A stretch of DNA of 64,000 nt from Agromyces marinus (GTDB lineage Bacteria > Actinomycetota > Actinomycetes > Actinomycetales > Microbacteriaceae). A program made the translations under genes and the position numbers. The first letter of the stretch is position 1; every line of letters starts with the position of its first letter. This document shows, in pieces, positions 9,185-17,234 of the stretch. The stretch is from assembly GCF_021442325.1 (NCBI RefSeq), contig NZ_CP087879.1, positions 1,116,001-1,180,000 on the forward strand, in the 5' to 3' direction. The notes under the pieces are model-generated. The model was not told the origin of the DNA and searched no databases. It saw only the letters and a list, made by a program, of their open reading frames with translations.

Positions 9185-10174
9185 TCAGACCGTCGCGCGG
9201 ATCCGGCCGACGGCTCGGCCACCGCCGAGCACGTCGAGTCCGAGTTCGGGCTCGACCCGGTCGACGTCGGACGCCGCCAGCGCACCCGCCGCGACGAGCA
9301 GGCGTGCTGCGACGACGCCCGAGGCCCGTGGCGACCCGTCGAGCATCTTCATCGCGAGCGTCGTGCCGTCCGGTGCGGTCATGACCTGCACGCCCTCGGC
9401 ACCGAACTTCGAGAACACGCCGAGGCGTTCGATGAGCACCGAGTCGTGCCTGCCCGCGCCGGCGACGGCCCATCCGTTGCCGCGCACGCCCTCGGTGAGC
9501 GCGGCGGCCTCGCGGAAGAGCGCGAACGGCGAGGACGCCGCGGAGGTCGTGATCTTCTGGATGCCACGCGCGAGCGCGGTGAGGCTGACGGCGTGGACCG
9601 GCGCCCCGCACCCGTCGATGACGCTCGCGACCGGACGTTCGCCCGCGAGTCGTTCGAGCACGTCGAGGATGCGCTTCTGCAGCGGATGCTCCGGCTCCAG
9701 GTAGTCCTCGATCGACCAGCCGTTGGCTCGGCAGGCCAGGAGCATCGCCGCGTGCTTGCCCGAGCAGTTCATCGTGATCGGGTCCGGACGGAGCCCGGCG
9801 CGCACGATCTCGTCGCGCGCGGCGCGGTCGGTCGGGAACTCGGCCGGGCACTGCAGTGCGGATGCGGGCAGGCCCTCGCGCGCGAGCAACCCCCGGACGA
9901 GGGCGACGTGGCGGGAGGTGCCGGTGTGGCTCGCGGTCGCGATGGCGGCATCCTCGCCGCGCAGGGTGACGCCCGAGGTCATGACGGCGAGCGCCTGGAA
10001 CGGCTTCATGCTGGATCGTGCGAGCACCGGGGCGTTCGGCGCGCCGAGTACGCGCACCGTGTCGCCGTCGGGACCGAGGACAACCGCCGAGCCGATGTGC
10101 CGGGACTCGACGAATCCGCCGCGTTCGACGACGGCCAGTTCGGCGGCGGCAGCCGCGGGGAAGGTCTCTCCCAC
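9185..10174 (-). CDS. L-asparaginase II-like protein (COG4448 type)
   Basis: This 329-residue protein matches the thermolabile/Rhizobium-type L-asparaginase family: GGFVESRHIGSAVV near the N-terminus, VLARSSMKPFQALA, ASHTGTSRHVALV, NCSGKHAAMLL, IDGCGAPVHA and RHDSVLIERLGVFSKFGAEG. Family members hydrolyse asparagine to aspartate and ammonia through a serine/lysine site within the conserved motifs. I chose the GTG at 10174, 5 bp after the stop of the upstream aminotransferase gene; no ATG is available near the conserved start. The two genes are clearly co-transcribed. Whether the substrate is asparagine or a related amide is not shown by the sequence. Confidence 0.82.
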   Translation of the reverse strand: MGETFPAAAAAELAVVERGGFVESRHIGSAVVLGPDGDTVRVLGAPNAPVLARSSMKPFQALAVMTSGVTLRGEDAAIATASHTGTSRHVALVRGLLAREGLPASALQCPAEFPTDRAARDEIVRAGLRPDPITMNCSGKHAAMLLACRANGWSIEDYLEPEHPLQKRILDVLERLAGERPVASVIDGCGAPVHAVSLTALARGIQKITTSAASSPFALFREAAALTEGVRGNGWAVAGAGRHDSVLIERLGVFSKFGAEGVQVMTAPDGTTLAMKMLDGSPRASGVVAARLLVAAGALAASDVDRVEPELGLDVLGGGRAVGRIRATV

Positions 10175-10179
10175 GTGCG

Positions 10180-11562
10180 TCAGCCGAGGCTCGCGAACGC
10201 GTCGCCGATCACGCCGAGCGCATCTTCGACGAGCTCGTCGGTCATGCGCAGGCTCGGCAGGAACCGCAGGACGTTGCCCCACGTCCCGGCGTTCAGCAGG
10301 AGGACGCCGTGCTCGGCCGCGTAGGCGATGACCTTCGACACCGCCTCGGCGTTGGGCGCCTTGGTCGTCTCGGCCGTGCCCGGCTGGACGAGTTCGATCG
10401 CGATCATGGCACCGCGTCCGCGGATGTCGCCGATGATCGGGTGCCGTTCGCGCAGCCGTTCCAGGCCCGCCGTCAGGGTCGCCTCGATCCGCTGCGCCTC
10501 GGCGAGGAGCCCGTCGGCCTCGATGGTCTCGAACACGGCGATCGCCGCGGCGCACGCGACCGGGTTGCCCCCGAAGGTGCCGCCGAGGCCGCCCGCGTGT
10601 GCGGCATCCATGATCTCGGCGCGCCCGGTCACGGCGGCGAGGGGGAAGCCGGCGGCGACCCCCTTTGCGGTGAGCACGAGGTCCGGGGTCCAGCCGAAGT
10701 GCTCGGCGGCGTACACGCGCCCGGTGCGGGCCATGCCGGTCTGGATCTCGTCGGCGATCATGACGACGCCGGCCGCGGTGCACCATTCCTGCAGCGCGGG
10801 CAGGTAGCCGTCGGCGGGGACCATGAAGCCGCCTTCGCCCTGGATGGGTTCGACGACGAGGCACGCGAGGTCGCTCGCGCCGACGACCTTCTCGAGGTAG
10901 CCGATGGTCCGTGCTGCGGCCTCGGCCCCGGTCAGGCCGTCGCGGTACGGGTAGGAGCTCGGAGCGTGGTAGACGTCGCCCGCGAGCGGGCCGAACCCGG
11001 TCGCGTACGGCATGGCCTTGTAGTTCATGGCCATCGTGAGGTTCGTGCGGCCGTGGTACGCGTGGTCGAGCACGGCGACGGCGCGTCGCCCGGTGTGCTT
11101 GCGGGCGATCTTCACGCCGTTCTCGACGGCCTCGGCGCCCGAGTTGACGAGCACGCTCCGCTTCGCGAAGTCGCCGGGGGTGTGCTCGGCGAGCAGTTCC
11201 GCGACGCGGACGTACTCCTCGTAGGGGGTCACGGTGAAGAGCGTGTGCAGCACGTCGCGCGACTGATCGATCGCGGCCTCGACGACGCGCGCGGGCGTGT
11301 GGCCCGCGGTCGTGACGCCGATGCCCGCGCCGAAGTCGAGGAATCGGTTGCCGTCGACGTCTTCGATCACGGCGCCGTGGGCGCGGGCGATGTAGACCGG
11401 GAGCGCGCTGGAGACGCCTGCGGACACGACCGCGGTGCGACGGGCGTGCAGTTCCTGCGAACGCGGGCCGGGGATCGCGGTGACGATCCGTCGTTCCTGC
11501 GGAACGGCCGAGCCGGCCGGTTCCGCGGGCAGCGTCTGGACGGGAAGCTGGGTGTCAGTCAT
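10180..11562 (-). CDS. gabT: 4-aminobutyrate (GABA) aminotransferase
   Basis: This 460-residue class-III PLP aminotransferase shows IVTAIPGPRSQELHARR, GNRFLDFGAGIGVTTAGHTPARV, NSGAEAVENGVKIARKHTGR, the Asp-Glu of MIADEIQTGMARTGR and the PLP lysine in LTAKGVAAGFPLAA. These are typical of GabT, which transfers the amino group of GABA to 2-oxoglutarate to give succinate semialdehyde. No gabD (semialdehyde dehydrogenase) is adjacent. It is followed in the same transcript by the asparaginase-like gene and lies beside the polyamine importer, which fits putrescine-to-GABA catabolism (inference). A TAGGCT box at 11572-11577 on the minus strand lies 9 nt before the ATG. Confidence 0.88.
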   Translation of the reverse strand: MTDTQLPVQTLPAEPAGSAVPQERRIVTAIPGPRSQELHARRTAVVSAGVSSALPVYIARAHGAVIEDVDGNRFLDFGAGIGVTTAGHTPARVVEAAIDQSRDVLHTLFTVTPYEEYVRVAELLAEHTPGDFAKRSVLVNSGAEAVENGVKIARKHTGRRAVAVLDHAYHGRTNLTMAMNYKAMPYATGFGPLAGDVYHAPSSYPYRDGLTGAEAAARTIGYLEKVVGASDLACLVVEPIQGEGGFMVPADGYLPALQEWCTAAGVVMIADEIQTGMARTGRVYAAEHFGWTPDLVLTAKGVAAGFPLAAVTGRAEIMDAAHAGGLGGTFGGNPVACAAAIAVFETIEADGLLAEAQRIEATLTAGLERLRERHPIIGDIRGRGAMIAIELVQPGTAETTKAPNAEAVSKVIAYAAEHGVLLLNAGTWGNVLRFLPSLRMTDELVEDALGVIGDAFASLG

Positions 11563-11571
11563 GATCCGCCC

Positions 11572-11577
11572 AGCCTA
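11572..11577 (-). promoter_or_regulatory. -10 box of gabT
   Basis: On the minus strand TAGGCT ends 9 nt before the gabT ATG, so the mRNA would have almost no leader. Confidence 0.4.
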
Positions 11578-11665
11578 GCGCCGCGTCGGGCCCGCGGCGT
11601 GGGCCCTCTGGTGCAGAATCGACCTCGGCGCGGCGCTCGTCCGCGCGCTCGGCGAAGGGATGGCG

Positions 11666-12145
11666 ATGCTCGGCGAACACCGTTACGCGATCGGCCTCGA
11701 ATGGCAGGGGGATCGGGGCGAGGGCACCGCCTCGTACCGTTCCTACGGTCGGCAGCACGTCGTCCGCGCCCCTGGCAAGCTGCACGAGATCGCCGGTTCG
11801 AGCGATCGGGCGTTCCACGGCGACCGCGACCGGTGGAATCCGGAGGAGCTGGTGCTCGCGGCGCTCAGTCAGTGCCACATGCTCTCCTACCTGCATGTCG
11901 CGGTGAACCACGGCATCGTCGTCGTGGGCTACGAGGACGACGCCGCGGCCCTCATGCGCGAGGACGGACGCGGCGGGGGGAGCCTCGTCGAGGCGGTGCT
12001 CCGACCGAGGGTCACCGTGGCCGAGGAGTCGATGCGGGTGCTCGCCGAGTCGCTGCACCACGAGGCGGCCGAGAAGTGCTTCATCGCGGCATCCGTCGCG
12101 TTCCCGGTCCGGCACGAACCGGCGACCCTGGTCCGGGAGGCCTGA
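11666..12145 (+). CDS. OsmC family peroxidase-like protein
   Basis: This protein of about 159 residues belongs to the OsmC/Ohr family, small dimeric thiol peroxidases that reduce organic hydroperoxides. Both family cysteines are present, in ALSQCHMLSYLH and EKCFIAASVAFP. I prefer the ATG at 11666 because gaagg (11654-11658) is 7 nt before it; the ATG at 11660 would sit directly on the ribosome site. It is divergent from gabT (about 100 bp between starts) and convergent with the next gene (10 bp). The distance of the two Cys and the HRYAIGLEWQG start point to the general OsmC subgroup more than to Ohr. Confidence 0.85.
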   Translation: MLGEHRYAIGLEWQGDRGEGTASYRSYGRQHVVRAPGKLHEIAGSSDRAFHGDRDRWNPEELVLAALSQCHMLSYLHVAVNHGIVVVGYEDDAAALMREDGRGGGSLVEAVLRPRVTVAEESMRVLAESLHHEAAEKCFIAASVAFPVRHEPATLVREA

Positions 12146-12155
12146 TCCGCCGCCG

Positions 12156-13049
12156 CTACGGCGCCGAGCCGGGAGGCGCCGGAGCGGGGCACGGGAAGCC
12201 GCCCACGAGCCTCGAGCACGGCGGGAAGTACTCGGGCAGCCGTTCCTCGAGCGGGTCGCCGAACCAGCGGTTCCAGATGCGCCAGAAATTCAGGTTGCCG
12301 TAGGCCGAGCAGTCGTCGCCCGCCGACGGATCCTCGAGGACCGTGCCGTTGGGTTGGTAGGGCGTGTAGTTGTACAGGTTCGCGGTCGCCTGGTTCCGGA
12401 TCCGGATCGCGCTCGACCCGCAGGCGGTGTCCGGGTGGTACCCCACCTCGACGCGGCCGACCCGGTAGGCCCGGTCCGGCTGGACCGTGTACTGCCGGAA
12501 CTGCCAGGCGGCGTTGTAGACCTGGTTGAAGAAGCCGAAGTACTCGGTGTCGCAGTCGGCGGTGTCGGGGCAGGCGTAGCCGGTCGCGCGCTGGTACCCG
12601 TAGGTGCTCGGCCTCGTGAGCAGCGATTGCTCCTTCTGGAGCAGGACGAGCAGGGTGCGCGGGCTCACGCCGCAGGCGTCGGCGACCTCGGCGATGATGC
12701 GGCTGGCCGGCACGGCGGTGCCCGCGGGCACTGCGGTGCAGTGGCGCGGTCCGGCGGGCGGCACCGCGGGGACGTCTTCGGCGTAGTCGGCCAGGCAGGG
12801 CACGTCGTCGGCGGGCCGGCAGTCCCGCGATTCCAGGAAGGACTGGATGCCGCGCTCGGTCATCGCGGCCGAATCGAAGAAGGCGTCGTCGCTGACGATG
12901 AACCCCGGGTCGAACTGCGCGGTCGACGGCGCCCGCCGGTCCTGCGAGGTGACGTCGCGTTGCATGCCCGGCTCGGGTGCGCAGGCCGAGAGCAGCAGTG
13001 CCGCGGATGCCGCGATCACCGCGATCCACGTCCGCGTCGCCGTCCTCAT
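12156..13049 (-). CDS. Secreted lipoprotein of the actinobacterial 'hemagglutinin'-like family
   Basis: This 297-residue protein starts with a lipoprotein signal (hydrophobic run, then lipobox LSAC at about residues 19-22). The mature part contains several Cys pairs, the helix VSPRTLLVLLQKEQSLLT, GYACPDTADCDTEYFGF and NQVYNAAWQFRQYT. From recall, proteins with this core are often labelled hemagglutinin in actinobacteria, and the core resembles a lysozyme-like fold with a Glu in KEQSL, so peptidoglycan binding or cleavage is possible but unproven. The C-terminus ends in a Pro-rich segment. The ATG lies 7 nt after TATCGT on the minus strand (leaderless). The frame continues upstream only as a shadow of plsC. 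Confidence 0.6.
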   Translation of the reverse strand: MRTATRTWIAVIAASAALLLSACAPEPGMQRDVTSQDRRAPSTAQFDPGFIVSDDAFFDSAAMTERGIQSFLESRDCRPADDVPCLADYAEDVPAVPPAGPRHCTAVPAGTAVPASRIIAEVADACGVSPRTLLVLLQKEQSLLTRPSTYGYQRATGYACPDTADCDTEYFGFFNQVYNAAWQFRQYTVQPDRAYRVGRVEVGYHPDTACGSSAIRIRNQATANLYNYTPYQPNGTVLEDPSAGDDCSAYGNLNFWRIWNRWFGDPLEERLPEYFPPCSRLVGGFPCPAPAPPGSAP

Positions 13050-13056
13050 CCGGCCG

Positions 13057-13062
13057 ACGATA
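13057..13062 (-). promoter_or_regulatory. -10 box of the lipoprotein gene (leaderless)
   Basis: TATCGT on the minus strand is separated from the ATG at 13049 by 7 nt, the spacing expected when transcription begins at the start codon. Confidence 0.45.
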
Positions 13063-13087
13063 CCGGCGCGCCCGGATCGATCGCTGG

Positions 13088-13142
13088 GAATCAAGTCGAT
13101 CCCCGCGAATCGGGCCGATCGCCGGAATCGGGCTGATCCCCG
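13088..13142. repeat. Three imperfect 18-19-bp tandem repeats
   Basis: Units beginning gaatcaag (13088), gaatcggg (13107) and gaatcggg (13125) repeat the pattern gaatcNNgNYgatcNcc. They fill the 107-bp gap between the lipoprotein gene and plsC and lie upstream of the lipoprotein -10 box. Confidence 0.6.
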
Positions 13143-13156
13143 GGAACCCGCAGGGG

Positions 13157-13918
13157 TCAGACGCGCTCGCGCGGTACGACGCGGTCGGCGATCTTCGCCA
13201 GGGTGCCCTGCGGCGGTGCCTCGTTGTAGGCGTTCGCGAGTTCCTGGCCCGTGAGCGCGTGGATCGCCGCCATGATCTCGTCGGTCGCGGCCCGGCGGGC
13301 GCGCCCGGAGGTGGCTGCGCCGTGCCGCGAGAGGTCGAGGGGTTCGCCGAACTTCACCGTCACCGGCGCCACGCGCGGCATCGTCGAGCCGACCGGCTGG
13401 ATCTCCTGCGTGCCGATGAGCCCGACGGGGACGACGGTCGCGCCCGTCTCGAGGGCGAGCCAGGCGATGCCGGTGCGCCCGCGGTAGAGGCGGCCGTCGA
13501 GCGATCGCGTGCCTTCGGGGTAGAGCGCGAACGCGCTGCCGGACTCCAGGATGCGACGGCCCTGGTCGAGCGCGGCCTGCGCTTGGGCGCCCGCCCCGCG
13601 CTCGACGCCGACCGCGCCGATCGCGGTGAAGAACGTCCGGGAGGCCCAGCCCTTCAGGCCGGTGCCGGTGAAGTAGTGCGATTTCGCGAGGAACTGGACG
13701 GGCCGGGGCGCCGCGAGCGGGATGACGATGCTGTCGACGAAGGAGAGGTGGTTCGAGGCGAGGATGACCGGGCCGGTGCGGGGAACGTGCTCGGCGCCGA
13801 GGATCTTCGGCCGGTAGACCAGCCGGACGAGGGGCCGGAGGACGCCGCGGACGAGACCGTAGACGGGCCCCGGCTTCGACGGCTTCGCGGGCGCGGCATC
13901 GACCTCGATCTGAGTCAC
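13157..13918 (-). CDS. plsC: 1-acyl-sn-glycerol-3-phosphate acyltransferase
   Basis: This 253-residue acyltransferase of phospholipid synthesis should acylate lysophosphatidic acid at the membrane. It contains the H-x4-D catalytic motif NHLSFVD (H57, D62), the glycerophosphate-binding EGTRS motif (about 135-139) and a later PVGLIGTQEIQP segment. The GTG at 13918 is the most upstream start that keeps the family's normal length (about 240-260); no ATG lies nearby. The C-terminus is charged and ends in RVVPRERV. It has no operon partner: the next minus-strand gene starts after 107 bp with its own promoter. Several paralogues usually exist per actinobacterial genome, so the exact acceptor is uncertain. 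Confidence 0.85.
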   Translation of the reverse strand: MTQIEVDAAPAKPSKPGPVYGLVRGVLRPLVRLVYRPKILGAEHVPRTGPVILASNHLSFVDSIVIPLAAPRPVQFLAKSHYFTGTGLKGWASRTFFTAIGAVGVERGAGAQAQAALDQGRRILESGSAFALYPEGTRSLDGRLYRGRTGIAWLALETGATVVPVGLIGTQEIQPVGSTMPRVAPVTVKFGEPLDLSRHGAATSGRARRAATDEIMAAIHALTGQELANAYNEAPPQGTLAKIADRVVPRERV

Positions 13919-14004
13919 CCCTCGACGGTACGGCAGCCCGTATGCGCACTCCGGAATACGGGGCGTGGCCCGCACCGCGTGCCCGCGTGCGTCATCATGG
14001 GCGG

Positions 14005-14646
14005 GTGGAACGGATGCCGGGAGAGACGATCGAGCTGCCCGGGACGGGGGTGCGCGTCCTCGTCGTCGCGGGCGGACGCCGGGGGATCGGCGTCGATGCG
14101 GCGCTCCGCGCGCACGTCGCGCACGTCGCCGGGGTCCCGGCGGACGACGTCGAACTCGACCACGCGTGCCCACTGTGCGGCGTGCGACACGGCAGCCCCG
14201 CCGTGCGGTACCCGACGACGCCGTCGGGCGCGTCGTGGTTCGCGGATGCCGCGACGGGCGGCGGCGTGGTCGTCGCGGCGATCGATGCCCGGCACGCGCT
14301 CGGGGTGGGCGTCGAGGCGGTCGCACCCGAGCCCGACCCGGCGCTCGACGAGGCGGCGCTGCACCCGGAGGAGCGGGCGCGGCTCGACGGGCTCGACGTG
14401 ACGGCGCGCGGGATGGTGCGCGCACAGCTGTGGGCGCGCAAGGCGGCGATGCTGCGGGCGATCGGGCACGTCTCGGTCGTCGAGCCGGCGCGGATCGCAC
14501 TCACGATGCCGGGCGACGACGCCGGCGACGCACGCGTGGTCCGGGGCGCGCCCGAACTCGGCGACGGGTGGTCGCGGGTGCGGATCCGCGATGTCGCCGT
14601 GCCGGGCCGTGCCGCGGCATCCGTCGCGCTCGTGCCGCGCCCCTGA
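14005..14646 (+). CDS. Degenerate 4'-phosphopantetheinyl-transferase-like protein
   Basis: This protein of about 213 residues (GTG 14005; an ATG at 14014 and a longer form from 13942 are alternatives) has the layout of Sfp-type phosphopantetheinyl transferases. A CPLCGVRHGSP motif lies at 55-65, a GVGVEAV strand at about 100-106 and a LWARKAAMLRAIG helix at 142-154. In active enzymes these read GxDxE and WxxKEA. Here the Asp is Gly (102) and the helix Glu is Ala (147), so two of three magnesium ligands are missing. The protein is probably not an active transferase, or is a diverged subgroup with another role. It lies alone between divergent plsC and dxr. The family assignment rests on motif order only. 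Confidence 0.55.
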   Translation: MERMPGETIELPGTGVRVLVVAGGRRGIGVDAALRAHVAHVAGVPADDVELDHACPLCGVRHGSPAVRYPTTPSGASWFADAATGGGVVVAAIDARHALGVGVEAVAPEPDPALDEAALHPEERARLDGLDVTARGMVRAQLWARKAAMLRAIGHVSVVEPARIALTMPGDDAGDARVVRGAPELGDGWSRVRIRDVAVPGRAAASVALVPRP

Positions 14647-14661
14647 TCGCTGGGCGCCGCC

Positions 14662-14667
14662 TATGGT
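14662..14667 (+). promoter_or_regulatory. -10 box of dxr (leaderless)
   Basis: TATGGT ends exactly 6 nt before the GTG start at 14674, so transcription should begin at or next to the start codon. Confidence 0.5.
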
Positions 14668-14673
14668 GGTGCT

Positions 14674-15768
14674 GTGCGCAGCGTCATCATCCTCGGGTCC
14701 ACGGGTTCCATCGGCACGCAGGCGCTCGACGTCATCAGGGCCAACCCGCGGCGCTTCGACGTCGTGGGCCTCGCCGTCGGTTCGAACCGTGCCGAGCTCG
14801 AGCGCCAGGCGGAGGAGTTCGGGGTCGAGCACACCGCGGTCGGCATCGACGAGGCCGTTCAGCTGGTGCGCAGCGTCGACGCCGACGTCGTCCTGAACGG
14901 CATCACCGGATCGGTGGGCCTCGGCCCGACGATCGCGACGCTCGAGCGCGGCATGACGCTCGCTCTGGCGAACAAGGAATCGCTCATCGTCGGCGGCGAC
15001 CTCGTGACGCGGCTCGCCGAGCCCGGGCAGATCGTGCCCGTCGACTCGGAGCATTCGGCCATCGCGCAGGCGTTGCGATCGGGCACGCGCGACGAGGTGC
15101 GCCGACTCGTGCTGACCGCGTCCGGCGGGCCGTTCCGCGGGCGCCGTCGCGAGGAGCTCGTCGGCGTCACGCCCGCCGAGGCGCTCGCGCACCCGACGTG
15201 GGACATGGGCCTCGTCGTCACGACGAACTCGGCGACGCTCGTGAACAAGGGCCTCGAGGTCATCGAGGCGCACCTGCTGTTCGACGTCGACTACGACCGC
15301 ATCGACGTCGTCGTGCACCCGCAGTCGATCGTGCACTCGATGGTCGAGTTCGTCGACGGGTCCACGATCGCGCAGGCGTCGCCGCCCGACATGCGCCTGC
15401 CGATCTCGCTCGGCCTGGACTGGCCGAAGCGGGTCGGTGCCGTCGGGCGCCCGCTCGACTGGACCACCGCGCAGCAGTGGAGCTTCGAACCGCTCGACGA
15501 CGAGGCGTTCCCCGCCGTGCGGCTGGCCAAGCAGGTCGGCCGGGCCGGCGGGGAGTACCCGGCCGTGTTCAACGCGGCGAACGAGCAGGCGGTCGCGGCG
15601 TTCCACGCGGGCAGGATCGGGTTCACCGACATCGTCGAAACCGTGCGCGCCGTGGTCGATGCGCACGAGGCCCCCACGGGTGCGCTGAGCGTCGACTCGC
15701 TGGCCGAGGCCGAGCGCATCGCCCGGGCCGCGGCCGACCGGCGCATCGAGCACGCCGGGCGCGGCTGA
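14674..15768 (+). CDS. dxr: 1-deoxy-D-xylulose 5-phosphate reductoisomerase
   Basis: This 364-residue enzyme of the non-mevalonate isoprenoid pathway converts DXP to 2-C-methylerythritol 4-phosphate with NADPH. It shows the NADPH-binding [15 protein letters not shown] start, [13 protein letters not shown], the metal-site motif VDSEHSAI, the flexible-loop [10 protein letters not shown] and HPTWDMG. Length is normal (about 380-400, slightly short at the C-terminus). The GTG start follows a TANNNT box by 6 nt and has no ribosome site, suggesting a leaderless mRNA. It is followed by rseP, as in many actinobacteria; ispG, the usual third gene, is displaced 14 kb downstream. Confidence 0.95.
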   Translation: MRSVIILGSTGSIGTQALDVIRANPRRFDVVGLAVGSNRAELERQAEEFGVEHTAVGIDEAVQLVRSVDADVVLNGITGSVGLGPTIATLERGMTLALANKESLIVGGDLVTRLAEPGQIVPVDSEHSAIAQALRSGTRDEVRRLVLTASGGPFRGRRREELVGVTPAEALAHPTWDMGLVVTTNSATLVNKGLEVIEAHLLFDVDYDRIDVVVHPQSIVHSMVEFVDGSTIAQASPPDMRLPISLGLDWPKRVGAVGRPLDWTTAQQWSFEPLDDEAFPAVRLAKQVGRAGGEYPAVFNAANEQAVAAFHAGRIGFTDIVETVRAVVDAHEAPTGALSVDSLAEAERIARAAADRRIEHAGRG

Positions 15769-15821
15769 CGCCCGCGGCATCCGCTCACCGCTGCGGACAG
15801 CGCGCACCAAGCTGACGCCCC

Positions 15822-15827
15822 TACGAT
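15822..15827 (+). promoter_or_regulatory. -10 box of rseP (leaderless)
   Basis: TACGAT is followed by 6 nt and the GTG start at 15834; no ribosome site is present. Confidence 0.5.
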
Positions 15828-15833
15828 GACGGG

Positions 15834-17159
15834 GTGGAATCCGTGCTCGCGTTCGTCATCGGCGTCGCCATCATCTTCGTCGGCCTCGTCCTGTCGATCG
15901 GCCTGCACGAGATCGGGCACCTCGTTCCGGCGAAGCTGTTCGGGGTCAGGGTCACGCAGTACATGATCGGGTTCGGCCCGACGATCTGGTCGAGGCGGCG
16001 CGGTGAGACCGAGTACGGCCTCAAGGCGGTCCCGCTCGGCGGGTACATCGCGATGATCGGCATGTTCCCGCCCGGCAAGGGCGAGCAGGCGACCGAGGGC
16101 AGCACCGGCTTCTTCCGCACGCTCGTGCAGGACGCGCGCGAGTCGAGCCGGGAGTCGATCACGCCCGGCGACGAGCACCGCGCGTTCTACCGGCTGCCGG
16201 TGTGGAAGCGCATCATCGTCATGTTCGGCGGGCCGTTCATGAACCTCCTGCTCGCGATCGTGCTGTTCGGCGTGCTGCTCATGGGCTTCGGCATCGCTCA
16301 ACCGTCGACCACGATCGGCAGCGTCTCGGAGTGCGTGCTGCCCGCGACGAGCGAGCGCCAGACGTGCGAGACGGGCGACCCGGCGGCGCCCGGGGCCGAG
16401 GCCGGGATCCAGCCCGGCGACACGCTCCTGGCGGTCGCGGGGACGCCGATCGATTCGTGGACCGAGTCGACCGCGATCATCCGCGAGCGCCCGGGGCAGC
16501 CCATCCCGGTCGTCGTCGAGCGCGACGGCGAGGAGGTCGAGCTGCAGGTCACGCCCATGCTCTCGGAGCGGTACGTGACCGACGAGCTCGGCCGCGTCGT
16601 CGAGGGCGAGGACGGCGAGCCCGCGACGATCGAGGTCGGCTTCGTCGGCATCGGACCGGCCTCCGAGACGGTGCGCCAGCCGGCCGGGGCCGTGCTGCCC
16701 ATGGTGGGTGAGAACGTGCAGGCCGTCGCGGGCATCATCGTCAATCTCCCGCAGCGCATGACGGATGTCGCGAACGCCGCGTTCGGTCCGGAGGAACGCG
16801 ATCCGAACGGGCCCATCTCGGTCGTCGGCGTCGGGCGCCTCGCGGGGGAGATCTCGAGCCTCGACGAGGTGCCGATCGCGTCGCGTGCTGCGGGCCTCGT
16901 CGGCATCCTCGCGTCGCTGAACGTGGCCCTGTTCGTCTTCAACCTCATCCCGCTGCTCCCGCTCGACGGCGGGCACATCGCGGGCGCGATCTGGGAGGCG
17001 ATCCGGCGAGGCTGGGCGAAGCTGCGGAACCGCCCCGACCCGGGCCCGGTCGACCTCGCCAAGCTCATGCCGCTGACCTTCGCGATGGTCATCGTGCTCG
17101 GCGGTATGAGCGTGCTGCTCATCTACGCGGACCTCGTCAAGCCCGTCAGCATCCTCTGA
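15834..17159 (+). CDS. rseP: Site-2-type intramembrane metalloprotease
   Basis: This 441-residue M50 protease (RseP/Rip1 type) cuts membrane-embedded substrates such as anti-sigma factors. The zinc motif HEIGH (H25, E26, H29) lies in the first helix. The second zinc-site motif is LDGGH with D378 near the C-terminus. A PDZ domain occupies about 180-260 (QPGDTLLAVAGTPI). Four transmembrane segments are predicted. It starts at a GTG 6 nt after TACGAT. It stands between dxr and a convergent thiolase gene; a strong hairpin at 17181-17213 follows. Confidence 0.93.
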   Translation: MESVLAFVIGVAIIFVGLVLSIGLHEIGHLVPAKLFGVRVTQYMIGFGPTIWSRRRGETEYGLKAVPLGGYIAMIGMFPPGKGEQATEGSTGFFRTLVQDARESSRESITPGDEHRAFYRLPVWKRIIVMFGGPFMNLLLAIVLFGVLLMGFGIAQPSTTIGSVSECVLPATSERQTCETGDPAAPGAEAGIQPGDTLLAVAGTPIDSWTESTAIIRERPGQPIPVVVERDGEEVELQVTPMLSERYVTDELGRVVEGEDGEPATIEVGFVGIGPASETVRQPAGAVLPMVGENVQAVAGIIVNLPQRMTDVANAAFGPEERDPNGPISVVGVGRLAGEISSLDEVPIASRAAGLVGILASLNVALFVFNLIPLLPLDGGHIAGAIWEAIRRGWAKLRNRPDPGPVDLAKLMPLTFAMVIVLGGMSVLLIYADLVKPVSIL

Positions 17160-17180
17160 GGCGGACGCGCCGGACGCGCC

Positions 17181-17213
17181 CGACGCCCGACCGCATCCTG
17201 CGGCCGGGCGTCG
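17181..17213. terminator. Bidirectional terminator hairpin between rseP and the thiolase gene
   Basis: CGACGCCCG (17181-17189) pairs with CGGGCGTCG (17205-17213), and the inner CCGCA/TGCGG arms extend the stem around a 3-nt loop. The genes converge here. There is no T-run, as is usual in high-GC actinobacteria. Confidence 0.6.
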
Positions 17214-17232
17214 GTTCGTGCGTCGGTTCGTG
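17209..17232. repeat. Exact 12-bp tandem duplication
   Basis: cgtcggttcgtg occurs twice head to tail (17209-17220 and 17221-17232), directly before the stop codon of the minus-strand thiolase gene and partly within the terminator arm. Confidence 0.7.
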
Positions 17233-17234
17233 CG

